64,000 bases of DNA from Campylobacter ureolyticus. GTDB taxonomy: Bacteria; Campylobacterota; Campylobacteria; Campylobacterales; Campylobacteraceae. Shown piece by piece: positions 53,918 to 63,686 of this stretch. The position numbers were made by a program, and so were the translations under genes. The notes below the pieces were generated by a model. The model worked only from the letters and a program-made list of their open reading frames with translations, was not told the origin of the DNA and did not search any database. Position 1 is the stretch's first letter. Every line of letters begins with the position of its first letter. The stretch is taken from NCBI RefSeq assembly GCF_013372225.1, contig NZ_CP053832.1, forward strand, positions 1,550,001-1,614,000, written 5' to 3'.

Positions 53918-54979
53918 TTAAATGTTTCTAAACACCAAAGAAATAGCATATAGTCCAAGTAAAATAATCGGCAATATTATGCCAATTTCAGGCACTATAA
54001 CGCCTGTTATGCAAAATCTTGTGAGTACGAATATAGTGCCCCAAATTAAAAGCGTTACTATAAAAAATATAAAGCTTAAAATGGCAAGATTGTGAAATCT
54101 ATTAGTTACTGGGAAGTGATAAAATAAAATTACAAGCATAATAGAGGCAAAAAATGGTGAAAAAACAAGGCTATAAAGGGCTGATTTGATAGAACTTATA
54201 TTTACACCTTGGTTTTTAAAGCTTTTAATTGCTTTTAATGCATCTTTTATAGAATAAACATTTGAGTTATCATAAACTTTTTCTATACTTGATGGATCAA
54301 AGCCATAAAGGCTTTGAAATTTTGATCTTTTAAATCTAGTAAAACCATCTTTGCCTATTGTTAAATCAAGCGGTAAAATAACTCCCTCATCATCAAAAAA
54401 AGTCCATTTTTCATTATCATAAATTGCACTTTTTGCATGAGATAAATTTTGCACTTTAGAGTCTTTTACCTTAATTATATTTATATCTTTTGCAGCTTTA
54501 GCAAGGGCATTAAATTCTTTTATGTAAAGATAAGTGTCTTCATATTTTAAAAAAACACCACTACTTACTTTGCCAACCATACTTAAATTTTCAAGATTGT
54601 CTCTATATCCATTTGAATAAACAAATGATGTTGTATTTAAATATATAAAAAATAAAGTTATTATAAGTGAAATAAAAAAAGGGCCTTTTAAAAGGCTAAA
54701 TTTAGACAACCCTAAGGCATAAAAGCTTATTAACTCATTGTTTCTTATCATATTAAAAAACTCAAGTATCAAAGCAAAAATTAAACTAAGTGGCAAAATA
54801 TATCCAACACCACTCATAGCAGTAAATCCAACATAAAGAAGTATTAAGTTTGCACTTGATGGCAAATCTTTTAAGTTTAAAAGTATATCAATGCCAACAT
54901 AAAAGCATTCAAGTGCCACAAAAAGTATGAAAAAGTATTTTATATAAACAAGGCTTACATATTTTAAATATATTTTCAC
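53918..54979 (-). CDS. LptG/LptF-family (YjgP/YjgQ) permease
   Basis: A 353-residue inner-membrane protein with six membrane segments, three before and three after a periplasmic beta-jellyroll domain (about residues 120-260). [17 protein letters not shown] at the start and [17 protein letters not shown] are family signatures. LptF/LptG with LptB extract lipopolysaccharide from the inner membrane. Which of the two roles this copy fills is not clear from sequence. The ATG overlaps pth by 4 bases. Confidence 0.88.
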   Translation of the reverse strand: MKIYLKYVSLVYIKYFFILFVALECFYVGIDILLNLKDLPSSANLILLYVGFTAMSGVGYILPLSLIFALILEFFNMIRNNELISFYALGLSKFSLLKGPFFISLIITLFFIYLNTTSFVYSNGYRDNLENLSMVGKVSSGVFLKYEDTYLYIKEFNALAKAAKDINIIKVKDSKVQNLSHAKSAIYDNEKWTFFDDEGVILPLDLTIGKDGFTRFKRSKFQSLYGFDPSSIEKVYDNSNVYSIKDALKAIKSFKNQGVNISSIKSALYSLVFSPFFASIMLVILFYHFPVTNRFHNLAILSFIFFIVTLLIWGTIFVLTRFCITGVIVPEIGIILPIILLGLYAISLVFRNI

Positions 54980-55524
54980 TTTATAATTTCTTTTGTTGTA
55001 AATTTATTTCTAACGCTTGTAAGGTCGTTTTTTACAAGCTCCAAAGTTGCAATTTTAGCATAGTTTAAAATTTCATCCAAATTTTTTGCCTCATCATCAT
55101 TAAATTTAGATAAAACATGATTAATTACATTTTTTTTATCATTTCCTATGCCAATTCTTACTCTTTCATACTCATTGCCAATTAAATTATCAATTGACTT
55201 TATGCCATTATGCCCACCACTACTTCCACCTTTTTTGAACTTTATAGCACCAAATTTAAGATCTAAATCATCATGAATTACTATAATTTTTTCAGGCTTA
55301 TAGAAGTCATTTACAGCCTTTACGCTATTTCCGCTTAGGTTCATGAAAGTAAGTGGTTTAAGAAGTAAAAGAGAGCCTTTTTTATAAAGCTCTCCTTGAA
55401 ATTTAGTAGAACTTTCCAAGCTAAAAGAACTATCTTTTAGCTTGTCAATTACCATAAATCCGATATTGTGTCTTGTTAGATCATAGTTTTTGCCAGGATT
55501 TCCAAGACCAACTACAAGAATCAT
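54976..55524 (-). CDS. pth: Peptidyl-tRNA hydrolase
   Basis: A 182-residue enzyme that frees tRNA from stalled peptidyl-tRNA. [18 protein letters not shown] at the start (catalytic H20), [22 protein letters not shown] and GHNGIKSI are all kept. Placed one base after rplY and overlapping the LptG-like gene. Confidence 0.96.
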   Translation of the reverse strand: MILVVGLGNPGKNYDLTRHNIGFMVIDKLKDSSFSLESSTKFQGELYKKGSLLLLKPLTFMNLSGNSVKAVNDFYKPEKIIVIHDDLDLKFGAIKFKKGGSSGGHNGIKSIDNLIGNEYERVRIGIGNDKKNVINHVLSKFNDDEAKNLDEILNYAKIATLELVKNDLTSVRNKFTTKEIIK

Positions 55525-55525
55525 T

Positions 55526-56059
55526 TTACGCTGAGAAAACTCCAGCTACAGCAACATCATTTCCATCTAAAATAGTTACATTTTCAGGAGCCTTTATATC
55601 TCTTACAAGCATAGAATCACCTGTATCAAGTGAAGTTACATCTATATTAAAGCTATTTGGAAGATCTTTTCCTTTGCAATGAACTCTTAATCTTCTTTTT
55701 AGCTGAACTAAAATACCTTTATTTTTTAAACCTATTGGAGTTCCACTAACTTTTACTGGAATATAGTATTTTGAAACCACATCATCTAATACAACTCTTA
55801 AATCAACATGAGTTAATGTGTTTAAAACAGGATCTTTTTGATACTCTTCAACGATTACTTTATATGTTTTACCATCTACTTTTATTTCAAATGCAAGATT
55901 TTCTTTATCTCTTACATACTTCATAAAATCGTTTGTTTTAAACGCAGCATAGATATTATCTATACCTTTTGCATAGATATTTGCGATTAGATAACCATCT
56001 CTTTTTAAAGCTTTTGCAGCTTTTTTACCGATACTCTCTCTAATAATACCTTCTAACAT
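55526..56059 (-). CDS. rplY: 50S ribosomal protein L25 (long, Ctc form)
   Basis: A 177-residue 5S rRNA-binding protein: N-terminal L25 barrel (residues 1-95, with [20 protein letters not shown]) plus the C-terminal TL5 domain (about 96-177, with [19 protein letters not shown] and [15 protein letters not shown]). The long form is normal for Campylobacter. AAAAGGAAA upstream. Followed by pth, as is common in bacteria. Confidence 0.94.
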   Translation of the reverse strand: MLEGIIRESIGKKAAKALKRDGYLIANIYAKGIDNIYAAFKTNDFMKYVRDKENLAFEIKVDGKTYKVIVEEYQKDPVLNTLTHVDLRVVLDDVVSKYYIPVKVSGTPIGLKNKGILVQLKRRLRVHCKGKDLPNSFNIDVTSLDTGDSMLVRDIKAPENVTILDGNDVAVAGVFSA

Positions 56060-56113
56060 CTTTTTCCTTTTTAATAAAATGAATTTTGGATGATACCAAA
56101 ATTTGGCTAAATT

Positions 56114-57262
56114 TTATCTTATATCTTTAAGTTTTATCTCATCAGCCTCATCTGCTTCGCCAGCTTTACTTTTTCTTTCAAGCTCAATATTTTTAATGTT
56201 GATTTCTAAGTCAGCCCTATTTGAGCTTTTATCAAGTGCTTCTTCTCTTGTGATAATTCCATCTTTAAACAGATCAAGCAAGTGTTGATCAAATGTTTGG
56301 GTTCCGTAGATATTTCTTCCCTCTTTTATTGCATCTGTTACTTCGCCTACTCTATCTTCTAAAATCATATCCCTAATTCTAACACTTCTTCTTAAAACCT
56401 CAACCGCCGCTCTTCTTTTATTATCTGTTGTAGCAACTAATCTTTGAGAAATAACAGCTTGCAAAACAGAAGCAAAAGCTATTCTTATTCTATTTTGTTC
56501 TTCACCCTCAAACATGGAAATAACCCTATTAATGCTCTCTTTTGCATCAAGTGTGTGAAGTGTTGATAAAACAAGGTGTCCAGTTTCAGCTGCGTGAAGT
56601 GCAGTTTCAATTGTTTCTAAGTCTCTCATCTCGCCAACAAATATAATATCGGGGTCTTCTCTTAATGCAGCCCTTAATGAATCGGCAAAAGTATTGCAGT
56701 CTTGCCCAATAGCTCTTTGATTTATAACACACTTTGCATCATCAAAAACAAACTCAACTGGATCTTCAATAGTTACTATGTGGTTTTGCCTTGTATGATT
56801 TATATGATTTATCATACTTGCAATTGTAGTTGTTTTACCACTTCCTGTTGGACCAGTTACTAAAACAAGTCCCATTAGTGTCTCATCAGCTATTTTTTTT
56901 AAAACAGGTGGTAAAAGAAGCTCTTCCATTTTTGGAATATGTCTTGGAATCGTTCTAAAAACAGCACTTATGCCACTAATTTGTAAAAATAAATTTACAC
57001 GAAATCTATAATCATCATTTAAAATATATGTAAAATCTAAGCTTTTTTTATCATCAAGCTCATTATATCTTTTACCAACTAAGGCTTTTGCAAGTTCTTC
57101 TGCTTCTTCTTTTGTTAAAATTCTATCACCAAAATTTACAATTTTTCCGTTAATTCTTCCTCTTATTAAAGAGGTTGCCTTTAAGTGAAGGTCACTTCCA
57201 CCGTGGTCTACAAGAGCTTCGAGGTATTTATTAAGAAATTTAATATATGGATTATCGCTCAT
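56114..57262 (-). CDS. pilT: PilT-type pilus retraction ATPase
   Basis: A 382-residue hexameric secretion ATPase. Residues 1-110 form the PAS-like N-domain (HGGSDLHLKA, SLIRGRINGKI); Walker A GPTGSGKT is at 137-144; the Asp box, Walker B (DIIFVGEMRDLETIETALHA) and His box (TGHLVLSTLHTLDA) follow, and AIRNLIRE-like C-terminal elements are replaced by a charged tail (about 360-382). PilT depolymerises type IV pili and drives twitching and DNA uptake. It sits alone in a housekeeping run, 2 bases below tal; I do not recall it at this place in C. jejuni. Confidence 0.9.
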   Translation of the reverse strand: MSDNPYIKFLNKYLEALVDHGGSDLHLKATSLIRGRINGKIVNFGDRILTKEEAEELAKALVGKRYNELDDKKSLDFTYILNDDYRFRVNLFLQISGISAVFRTIPRHIPKMEELLLPPVLKKIADETLMGLVLVTGPTGSGKTTTIASMINHINHTRQNHIVTIEDPVEFVFDDAKCVINQRAIGQDCNTFADSLRAALREDPDIIFVGEMRDLETIETALHAAETGHLVLSTLHTLDAKESINRVISMFEGEEQNRIRIAFASVLQAVISQRLVATTDNKRRAAVEVLRRSVRIRDMILEDRVGEVTDAIKEGRNIYGTQTFDQHLLDLFKDGIITREEALDKSSNRADLEINIKNIELERKSKAGEADEADEIKLKDIR

Positions 57263-57263
57263 T

Positions 57264-58262
57264 TTACTCTCCTTTTAAATTGTTTAGAATTTCATCAAAT
57301 GCAACTTCAAACTGTTTTAGTCCATCTTCTAAAAGCTCTTTATAAATTTCTTTTATATTTATCTCTTTTTGCTTTAAAAGATCAAAAAACTCATTTATAA
57401 CTTCATCACTAGCTGGTTTTATAACTTTTTTCTCGCCTTTTAAAAACTCTTTTATTGTATTAAGCGGAGCTGTGTTTACTGAGTTTTCAAACATAAGCTC
57501 ATCAACATAGTAAGATGGTTTTAAGTTATCACCTTTAACTCCAGTACTTGCAAACAAAGCTCTTACATTTGATAATCCAAAATTTTGCACCTCATAATAA
57601 CATTTTGTTGCATTATAAATTCCAAGTTTTGCAGTTGGGATATTTAAAGTGGCAAATTTTTCATCCATTAATCTATCAAATCTACTTACAAATATGCTGA
57701 TAACAGCTTTTGGTAAAGTTGCTCCTGGAAATCTTTTTTTAAATTTTTTAGTTCCATTTTTAAAAGCTTCAAGGCATTTTTTAGTTTGATTTGGAGAAAA
57801 AATAAGTGTTGCATTTACATTTATACCTTTTGATAAAAGATCACTCATAGCTTCAAATCCCTCATCTGTTGCTGGAACTTTTATCATAACATTTGGCATA
57901 CCAATGCTTGCATAAAGTCTTTTTCCCTCTTTATATGTCTCTTTTGCACTACAACTTAGAGTCGGATCAACTTCTAAGCTTATAAATCCATCGTTTTTTT
58001 CTACATAGTTTTTAAGCATCGCCTCAGCAGCTAAACGAATATCTGAAGTTGCTAAAATTTCATAAATTTCTTTTGGTTTTTTATGTAAATATTTTGAAAT
58101 TTGCTCTTTATATGCAGGTGAGCTTAAAATCGCATTTTTAAAAATACTAGGGTTTGAAGTCGCACCATTTATTGCCCCATTTTTTAAGAGTTCTTTAAAC
58201 TCACCGCTTATAAAATCTCTTTCTACAAAATCGCACCAAAGTGAAAAATTACCATCATACAT
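57264..58262 (-). CDS. tal: Transaldolase
   Basis: A 332-residue enzyme of the non-oxidative pentose phosphate route. NGAINGATSNPSIFKNAIL, SLEVDPTLS and the Schiff-base lysine phrase NVMIKVPATDEGFEAM are the family marks, with NATLIFSPNQ following. It belongs to the longer bacterial type used in Campylobacter and actinobacteria. The ATG overlaps the serB stop by 8 bases. Confidence 0.93.
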   Translation of the reverse strand: MYDGNFSLWCDFVERDFISGEFKELLKNGAINGATSNPSIFKNAILSSPAYKEQISKYLHKKPKEIYEILATSDIRLAAEAMLKNYVEKNDGFISLEVDPTLSCSAKETYKEGKRLYASIGMPNVMIKVPATDEGFEAMSDLLSKGINVNATLIFSPNQTKKCLEAFKNGTKKFKKRFPGATLPKAVISIFVSRFDRLMDEKFATLNIPTAKLGIYNATKCYYEVQNFGLSNVRALFASTGVKGDNLKPSYYVDELMFENSVNTAPLNTIKEFLKGEKKVIKPASDEVINEFFDLLKQKEINIKEIYKELLEDGLKQFEVAFDEILNNLKGE

Positions 58263-58878
58263 ATTTTTTTATCCTTTCTAAGTCTTTTTCATCAATACAA
58301 TGTGTTGCATGTTTTTTTAGAACTTCATTTGCGCAAAAAGCTATTCCCATACCAGCTTCATTAAACATAGAAATATCATTTGCTCCATCACCCACACACA
58401 TAACTTCATCTTTTTTTAGATTCATTAAATCCATAAGCTCTTTTAAAACCTTACCTTTTGAGTATCCAAACATCATCTCTCCACCAACTTCACCGGTTAA
58501 AATACCATTTTTTTCATGCAAGTAGTTTGCAAAACTTGCATCAAACCCAAGCTTTATTTTTGCTAAATCAGTAGCAACATGATATCCACCACTAAAAACA
58601 ACAACAGTAATGCCTTTTTGTTTTAAATATGAAATTATCTCTTTTGCGCCTTTTATAAAAGGTAGTTTTTCCACTGTTTTTATAATCTCATCTAAGCTTA
58701 CGCCTTTTAAAAAACTAACTCTTTGTTTTAAGCTCTCAAAAAAGTCTAGCTCACCAGCCATTGCTTTTTTAGTGATTTCTTCAACCTCTTTTTCTTTATT
58801 TACAGCCCTTGCTAAAAAACTGATAGTCTCTCCGTCCATCAGCGTATTATCAAAGTCAAACACACAAAGTTTTATCAT
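58255..58878 (-). CDS. serB: Phosphoserine phosphatase
   Basis: A 207-residue HAD-fold enzyme for the last step of serine synthesis. The nucleophile motif DFDNTLMDGE gives D8 and D10; motif II is in VVFSGGYHVA, motif III/IV in MCVGDGANDISMFNEAGMGI. Shorter than E. coli SerB, lacking its N-terminal ACT region, as in Helicobacter and Campylobacter. In C. jejuni the chemotaxis genes cheW, cheA and cheV lie just upstream; here the next gene is the metallophosphatase. Confidence 0.93.
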   Translation of the reverse strand: MIKLCVFDFDNTLMDGETISFLARAVNKEKEVEEITKKAMAGELDFFESLKQRVSFLKGVSLDEIIKTVEKLPFIKGAKEIISYLKQKGITVVVFSGGYHVATDLAKIKLGFDASFANYLHEKNGILTGEVGGEMMFGYSKGKVLKELMDLMNLKKDEVMCVGDGANDISMFNEAGMGIAFCANEVLKKHATHCIDEKDLERIKKYV

Positions 58879-58887
58879 AATTTTCCT

Positions 58888-59625
58888 TTATAAATTTTTA
58901 TAATTATACTCAAATGGCTTTAAAATTAAATTTTTATTTTCAAATTTTACTTTATAGGCCTTAGGCTCTACCGCAAAAGAGTTAAGGTTAAAATAACTTT
59001 TTTTTTCAAATTTAAAAAATACATCTTGATGATAATGCCCTTCTATAACATAATCTGCGTTGTAGTTTAATAGTTTTTTTTCTATGTATTTATTAAAATT
59101 TATAAATTTTTTATATAAAATTTTATTCTCCTGAGATTTTAAAATAGCTTTTGAAATTTTATAATATAAAATTTTATCAATTAAATTCATAATCTTTAAA
59201 AAAACTTTATTTCTTAAAAAAAGCAAAATTTTTTGTGTAAAAAAAGGTAAAAAAATATCTCCATGCGCTAAGGCTATTTTATGATTAAATTCATCTGTAA
59301 AAAAAACTGGTTGAGCACTATTTTTAAAAACCTTAATATTTTTAAAAATTTCACTTAAATTAAAATCATGATTTCCTTCAAGATAGTAAATTTCATATTT
59401 TTTTGAAAGTTTGTTTAACAACTCTATCTCTTTTTCATAAAAATTTTTTACAAAATCTGTGTTTGTTAAAAAATCAAAAATATCACCCATTAAAAAAATT
59501 TGTGAAATTTTTGGATTTTTTTCATCCAAAAACTTTAAAAAATTTAAAAAAAAATGCTTATTTTTATTTTCGTGACAATCACCTATAAAAATAGCATTTT
59601 CAAGTAGTTTAAACTCCATAAGCAA
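58888..59625 (-). CDS. Metallophosphatase, probable UDP-2,3-diacylglucosamine hydrolase (LpxH-like)
   Basis: A 245-residue metallophosphoesterase. Metal ligands are seen in FIGDCHEN (D-x-H), MGDIFDF, EGNHDFN, LAHGDIF and EGHYHQD, the order of the calcineurin-like fold. The short D-x-H opening and overall size resemble LpxH/LpxH2, which hydrolyse UDP-2,3-diacylglucosamine in lipid A synthesis; lpxB two genes upstream fits that (inference). The ATG at 59625 overlaps argC by 17 bases; a second ATG at 59619 is also possible. Confidence 0.8.
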   Translation of the reverse strand: MLMEFKLLENAIFIGDCHENKNKHFFLNFLKFLDEKNPKISQIFLMGDIFDFLTNTDFVKNFYEKEIELLNKLSKKYEIYYLEGNHDFNLSEIFKNIKVFKNSAQPVFFTDEFNHKIALAHGDIFLPFFTQKILLFLRNKVFLKIMNLIDKILYYKISKAILKSQENKILYKKFINFNKYIEKKLLNYNADYVIEGHYHQDVFFKFEKKSYFNLNSFAVEPKAYKVKFENKNLILKPFEYNYKNL

Positions 59626-60607
59626 ATTTATTAAGTCCTAAGCTTTCATCAAAACCAAGCATCAAATTTGCATTTGCCAAAGCTTGCGAGCTAGCTCCTC
59701 TTAACAAATTATCAATGCTTGAGTTTATCCAAATTTGATTATTTTTTGTTTTGACACAAATATCACAAAAATGCGTCCCCGCAGTATCTTTTACACTGAC
59801 TGGATTTTGTCTTATTCTAATAAATTTTTCATTTTTATAAAAATTATTTAGCACTTCAAAAGCATCACAATCTTGTTTTAAGGTGCCAAATACACTAACC
59901 AACATTCCTCTTGTTATAGGAACTAAATGTGGAACAAACATCAAATTTATGTTTTTTTTAGATGCGATTTCAAGTTTTTCTTTTATTTCATCTGCATGTC
60001 TATGAGTAAGTGGGGCATAAGCGTTTATATTTTCATTAACACTTATAAAATGACTTGTTTCTTTTAGGCTTTTTCCAGCTCCACTTACTCCACTTTTTGC
60101 ATCAACAAATATACTTGGTTCTAAATACTCAATAAATGGAAGTGTGGCAAGCAAAGTTGCTGTTGGATAGCATCCTGGATTTGCAACAAGTTTGGCACCT
60201 TTTATAAAATTTCTATTTATTTCAACTAAACCATAAACTGCATTTTTTAGATTTTCTTTATCTAAATGTGTAGTATAGTTTTTTTCATAATTTTCTAAGC
60301 TTACTCTATAATCAGCTGATAAATCAACAACCTTTATATTATATTTTAGAATTTCTTTAGCAAATTCCATTGATGCTTTATGAGGGAGTGCTAAAAAAAC
60401 TAAATCACATTTTTGAGCTGCTGTTTTAGCATCTGCAACCTCAACATCAAAGTCTAAAACACCCTTTAAAGATGGAAAAATTTCATCTATCTTAGATTTT
60501 TTAGTAGCTGCTAAATAAGTTAAATTTAATTTTGGATGATTTAGTATAAGCCGTAAAAGTTCAAATCCAGTATACCCGCTAACACCTATAATTCCTACAT
60601 TTTTCAT
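59609..60607 (-). CDS. argC: N-acetyl-gamma-glutamyl-phosphate reductase
   Basis: A 332-residue NADPH enzyme, third step of arginine synthesis. IIGVSGYTGFELLRLILNHP (nucleotide-binding), DLSADYR, the catalytic NPGCYPTATLLA and APLTHRHADEI are intact. Full length. It lies 8 bases below greA. Other arg genes are not in the window. Confidence 0.95.
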   Translation of the reverse strand: MKNVGIIGVSGYTGFELLRLILNHPKLNLTYLAATKKSKIDEIFPSLKGVLDFDVEVADAKTAAQKCDLVFLALPHKASMEFAKEILKYNIKVVDLSADYRVSLENYEKNYTTHLDKENLKNAVYGLVEINRNFIKGAKLVANPGCYPTATLLATLPFIEYLEPSIFVDAKSGVSGAGKSLKETSHFISVNENINAYAPLTHRHADEIKEKLEIASKKNINLMFVPHLVPITRGMLVSVFGTLKQDCDAFEVLNNFYKNEKFIRIRQNPVSVKDTAGTHFCDICVKTKNNQIWINSSIDNLLRGASSQALANANLMLGFDESLGLNKFAYGV

Positions 60608-60615
60608 AATATTGC

Positions 60616-61101
60616 CTAAAATTTAATTTCTTTATAAAAAACTTCTAAAATTTCAACTTCACTTGTTCCATTTGGAAGATTTAAAGATATGTAATCCCCC
60701 TCTGCTTTTCCTAAAAGTTGCCTTGCAAGAGGAGTATTAATGCTAATTAGTCCTCTACTTATATCGCTTTCACTACTTCCAACTATTGTATAGGTTTTCT
60801 CACGCTCAGTTTCTACATCTAAAAATTTAACAGTTGAGCCAAATTTAACTTTATCATGGATATATGTGCTAGGATCAATTACTTCGGCTTTTGCCAAAAT
60901 ACTGCTAATTTCTGCAATTTTTCCTTCCATAAAACTTTGCTTTTCTCTAGCTGCATGATACTCAGCATTTTCTTTTAAGTCTCCATGACTTCTTGCAATA
61001 TCAATTTCTTCTGCAACATTAGGTCTTTCAACCAAAGTTAAGTGTTTAAGTTCATTTGATAGCTTTTCATATCCATAAATTGTCATAGGTTCTCTTGCCA
61101 T
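60616..61101 (-). CDS. greA: Transcription elongation factor GreA
   Basis: A 161-residue factor that enters the RNA polymerase secondary channel and stimulates transcript cleavage. The N-terminal coiled coil carries [17 protein letters not shown] with the acidic tip, and the C-terminal globular domain ends with [18 protein letters not shown]. Full length. lpxB is upstream, argC downstream. Confidence 0.96.
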   Translation of the reverse strand: MAREPMTIYGYEKLSNELKHLTLVERPNVAEEIDIARSHGDLKENAEYHAAREKQSFMEGKIAEISSILAKAEVIDPSTYIHDKVKFGSTVKFLDVETEREKTYTIVGSSESDISRGLISINTPLARQLLGKAEGDYISLNLPNGTSEVEILEVFYKEIKF

Positions 61102-61132
61102 AATTTTTTCCTTTTTTTATTTTTTTATTTTT

Positions 61133-62176
61133 TTATTTTTTATTAATTATACTTGTTTTTAAAATTTGAGCTACATTTTTTGCACTTCCAAATTTCAAAT
61201 ATTTTTTCAACTCATCTTTTGCCTCTTTAAATTTATTAATATCACACTCTAAATACGCTTTATATAAATTTAAAGCCGTTACATCACCTTGTAAAAGCTC
61301 TTTATGAAGTTCGGATTTGCCCATAAAATCATAAAATATATTTGCTAAGCCAATATGTTTTATTTTAACAAAATTCTTAGCTATGAAAAAATCAATCTCC
61401 CTAGCTTTATAGCAAAGCACAAAAGGTGTTCCAATTAAGGCTGATTCAAGTGTTGCAGTTCCTGAGCAAATAAAAGCAAAATCACTTTTTTGCAAAGATT
61501 CATGAGTATTTGTACTAATCACAAATCCACTTGTATCTCCATAAATTTCATCGTCTTTTAAACTTGGTGGAGTAACTAAAATTTTAGTAAAATCATCATC
61601 AAATTTACAAACTAATTCTCTAAAAATAGGCATAAGTCTTTTTATCTCAGCTTTTCTTGAACCGGGCAAAAAAGAGATGATTTTTTTAGGAGTATAGTCA
61701 TCTTTAAAGCTCTTAATCTGATCTAAAAGCGGATGTCCTACAAAGGTTGATTTTGAATAGAATTTTTCATCAAAAGGCAATATTGAGGCCAAATTATCAC
61801 AAAATGCTTCTACTTTTTTTACTCTTTTTTTCTTCCACGCCCAAACTTGCGGCAAAATATAATAAGTAATTTTTGCCTTTACTCCCTCTTTTTTTAATGC
61901 TTTTGCAAGTGGGAGATTAAACGCTGGACTATCTATTAAAAGCACCACATCACATTCTTTGGCGAGCTTTACCATTTCTTTTATAGCTCTTTTTGCTTTA
62001 AAAATAAGTGGTAAAACTTCAACAAATCCCATAGCACTAAACTCACTACTTGCAAGTAGAGGTTCTCCAAATTTTGGATCAAAAATACCTTTTAGCTCAT
62101 AATTTTCAAGATTTTTTAAAATATATCCTAAATGCAAATTTGCCGATGGCTCCAAAGACGAGACTAAAATTTTCAT
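61133..62176 (-). CDS. lpxB: Lipid-A-disaccharide synthase
   Basis: A 347-residue GT19 glycosyltransferase joining UDP-2,3-diacylglucosamine to lipid X in lipid A synthesis. [15 protein letters not shown] at the start, [30 protein letters not shown] and [12 protein letters not shown] are the LpxB signatures. The greA order next to lpxB is as I recall from C. jejuni. It is the first gene of the long minus-strand run. Confidence 0.95.
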   Translation of the reverse strand: MKILVSSLEPSANLHLGYILKNLENYELKGIFDPKFGEPLLASSEFSAMGFVEVLPLIFKAKRAIKEMVKLAKECDVVLLIDSPAFNLPLAKALKKEGVKAKITYYILPQVWAWKKKRVKKVEAFCDNLASILPFDEKFYSKSTFVGHPLLDQIKSFKDDYTPKKIISFLPGSRKAEIKRLMPIFRELVCKFDDDFTKILVTPPSLKDDEIYGDTSGFVISTNTHESLQKSDFAFICSGTATLESALIGTPFVLCYKAREIDFFIAKNFVKIKHIGLANIFYDFMGKSELHKELLQGDVTALNLYKAYLECDINKFKEAKDELKKYLKFGSAKNVAQILKTSIINKK

Positions 62177-62209
62177 AAACTTCCTATTTTTTTTAAGACA
62201 ATTATATCA

Positions 62210-62367
62210 AAATATCTAAAAGCTTTTTTAAAAATTCCGCTAATTATCACCAAAGCTCAACTAATACACAAAAACAGACCTAAAATATCATATTTATTTA
62301 CGCTTTGTTTTTTTTTAACAAAAAATAGCCATAAAACAGAGCTTATGATATAAAGTCCTCTATTTAT
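62210..62367 (-). pseudogene. YnfA/UPF0060-like membrane protein remnant (C-terminal half)
   Basis: Upstream of lpxB the minus strand reads NRGLYIISSVLWLFFVKKKQ, then SVNKYDILGLFLCIS, a TGA stop (62259-62257) and ALVIISGIFKKAF. This aligns with the last 45 residues of YnfA-type small multidrug-like membrane proteins (GGVY...LMWL..V.G...YD..GALI...G..II). There is an in-frame stop and no N-terminal half: the sequence above 62367 is only AT-rich filler up to the promoter region of the AEC gene. The whole 62177-62497 gap holds nothing else that I can see. Confidence 0.55.
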
Positions 62368-62497
62368 AATTTTAAATTTAAAAAAGAATTTTAACAAATT
62401 TTTTAAAAAATATTTTAATATAAATTTTTTAAATTTAAGTGTAAATTTAGATTGAAAATATTATATTTCCAACTTTAATTTTTAAAAAAGGATAATT

Positions 62498-63415
62498 ATG
62501 GTTTTTGAACCTTTATTTGCCATTTTTATGATACTTGGTGGAGGTTATATAGCAAAAAAAGCTAAAATTTTAAAACAAAAACAAACTAGGATGTTTTTTG
62601 ACTTTGCGATAATTTTTGCAACTCCGTGTTTGATATTTAATAGAATTTACCATCTACAAATCGACTTAACTTTAATTTCGCTTATTTTTACAGGATTTAT
62701 TTCTACATCATTAGCAGCTTTTATCTCATTTGTAATAGGAAAAATTTGCGGGTTTTCAAAAGCGACTTTGGTTTCAGTTGTAGTGTTATCATCTTTTGGA
62801 AATACATTATTTGTTGGAATGCCAATAGTTGAAGGTGTTATAGGCACACCAAGTGCTATTGGTGAAGTTATATTTTATGATGCATTAGCTGGTGCTTTAC
62901 CGATATCTTTATTTGTGCCACTTATTTTATCACTTGGCTCAAATGAAAAATTTAGCCTTATAAATAGTATTAAAAAAATCTTTTCTTTTCCACCATTTTA
63001 CGGACTTTTGCTTGGAATAGGACTTAAAATTATAGATATTCCTGATTTTATTTTTAAACCTATTATAATGCTAGGAGATGCTGCCACACCAGTTGCGTTA
63101 TTTGCCATTGGATTAAGTCTTGGATTTGGTGCTATAAAAAGCTCTTATAAACAAACTATGGTTGTAATTTTATGTAAAATGATAATAGCTCCATTAATTT
63201 TCATTATACTTTTTAAATCTCTTGGTTTTGAAATTACAAATAGCCTTAAAATTGCATTTTTAGAAACTACCATGCCAACAGCTACGATAGTTTGTGCAAT
63301 GGTTATGAAAGCAAAAATGGATTCAAATTTAGCAGTTAGTTCAGTTGCCTTTGGATTAATTTTTAGTATTATTTCAATGCCATTTTGGGTCTATATAATG
63401 CAAAATTTAGGCTAA
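62498..63415 (+). CDS. AEC-family transporter (auxin efflux carrier fold)
   Basis: A 305-residue inner-membrane carrier with ten membrane segments. LFAIFMILGGGYIAKKAKIL at the start, LSSFGNTLFVGMPIVEG in the fourth segment and the late ETTMPTATIVCAMV are AEC marks. Bacterial members carry malate, malonate and other organic acids or unknown substrates; the ligand here is unknown. AAAAAGGATA upstream. Single gene, divergent from lpxB. Confidence 0.87.
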   Translation: MVFEPLFAIFMILGGGYIAKKAKILKQKQTRMFFDFAIIFATPCLIFNRIYHLQIDLTLISLIFTGFISTSLAAFISFVIGKICGFSKATLVSVVVLSSFGNTLFVGMPIVEGVIGTPSAIGEVIFYDALAGALPISLFVPLILSLGSNEKFSLINSIKKIFSFPPFYGLLLGIGLKIIDIPDFIFKPIIMLGDAATPVALFAIGLSLGFGAIKSSYKQTMVVILCKMIIAPLIFIILFKSLGFEITNSLKIAFLETTMPTATIVCAMVMKAKMDSNLAVSSVAFGLIFSIISMPFWVYIMQNLG

Positions 63416-63460
63416 ATTTGATTTATAATAAAAATGTTTAAAGTTAAAATAAGAATTTAT

Positions 63461-63469
63461 TTGGTATAA
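63461..63469 (+). promoter_or_regulatory. Extended -10 promoter of tRNA-Met
   Basis: TGGTATAAT with a perfect TATAAT hexamer at 63464-63469 ends 25 bases before the first base of the tRNA. Confidence 0.65.
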
Positions 63470-63494
63470 TTCATACTTCTTTTTTTAACTTTGT

Positions 63495-63571
63495 GTCAGG
63501 GTAGCTCAGCTGGTTAGAGCGCTGGTCTCATAAGCCGGAGGTCGGGAGTTCAAGTCTCCCCCCTGATACCA
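63495..63571 (+). tRNA. tRNA-Met (CAU), probably elongator
   Basis: A 77-base tRNA with encoded CCA. Acceptor GTCAGGG pairs with CCCTGAT (one G-T pair); the anticodon loop CTCATAA gives CAT. The anticodon stem lacks the three G-C pairs of the initiator and position 1 is paired, so it is an elongator-type tRNA; a lysidine-modified isoleucine tRNA cannot be fully excluded. Confidence 0.93.
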
Positions 63572-63686
63572 TTTTTATTTTAAATCCATTTTATAACAAA
63601 TTGATAAAACACAATTTTTACTTTATTGTAAAATTTTGGTTTTATTATTTTGTTAAAACTATAAAATAGTTCTAAAAAGGTAAAAT

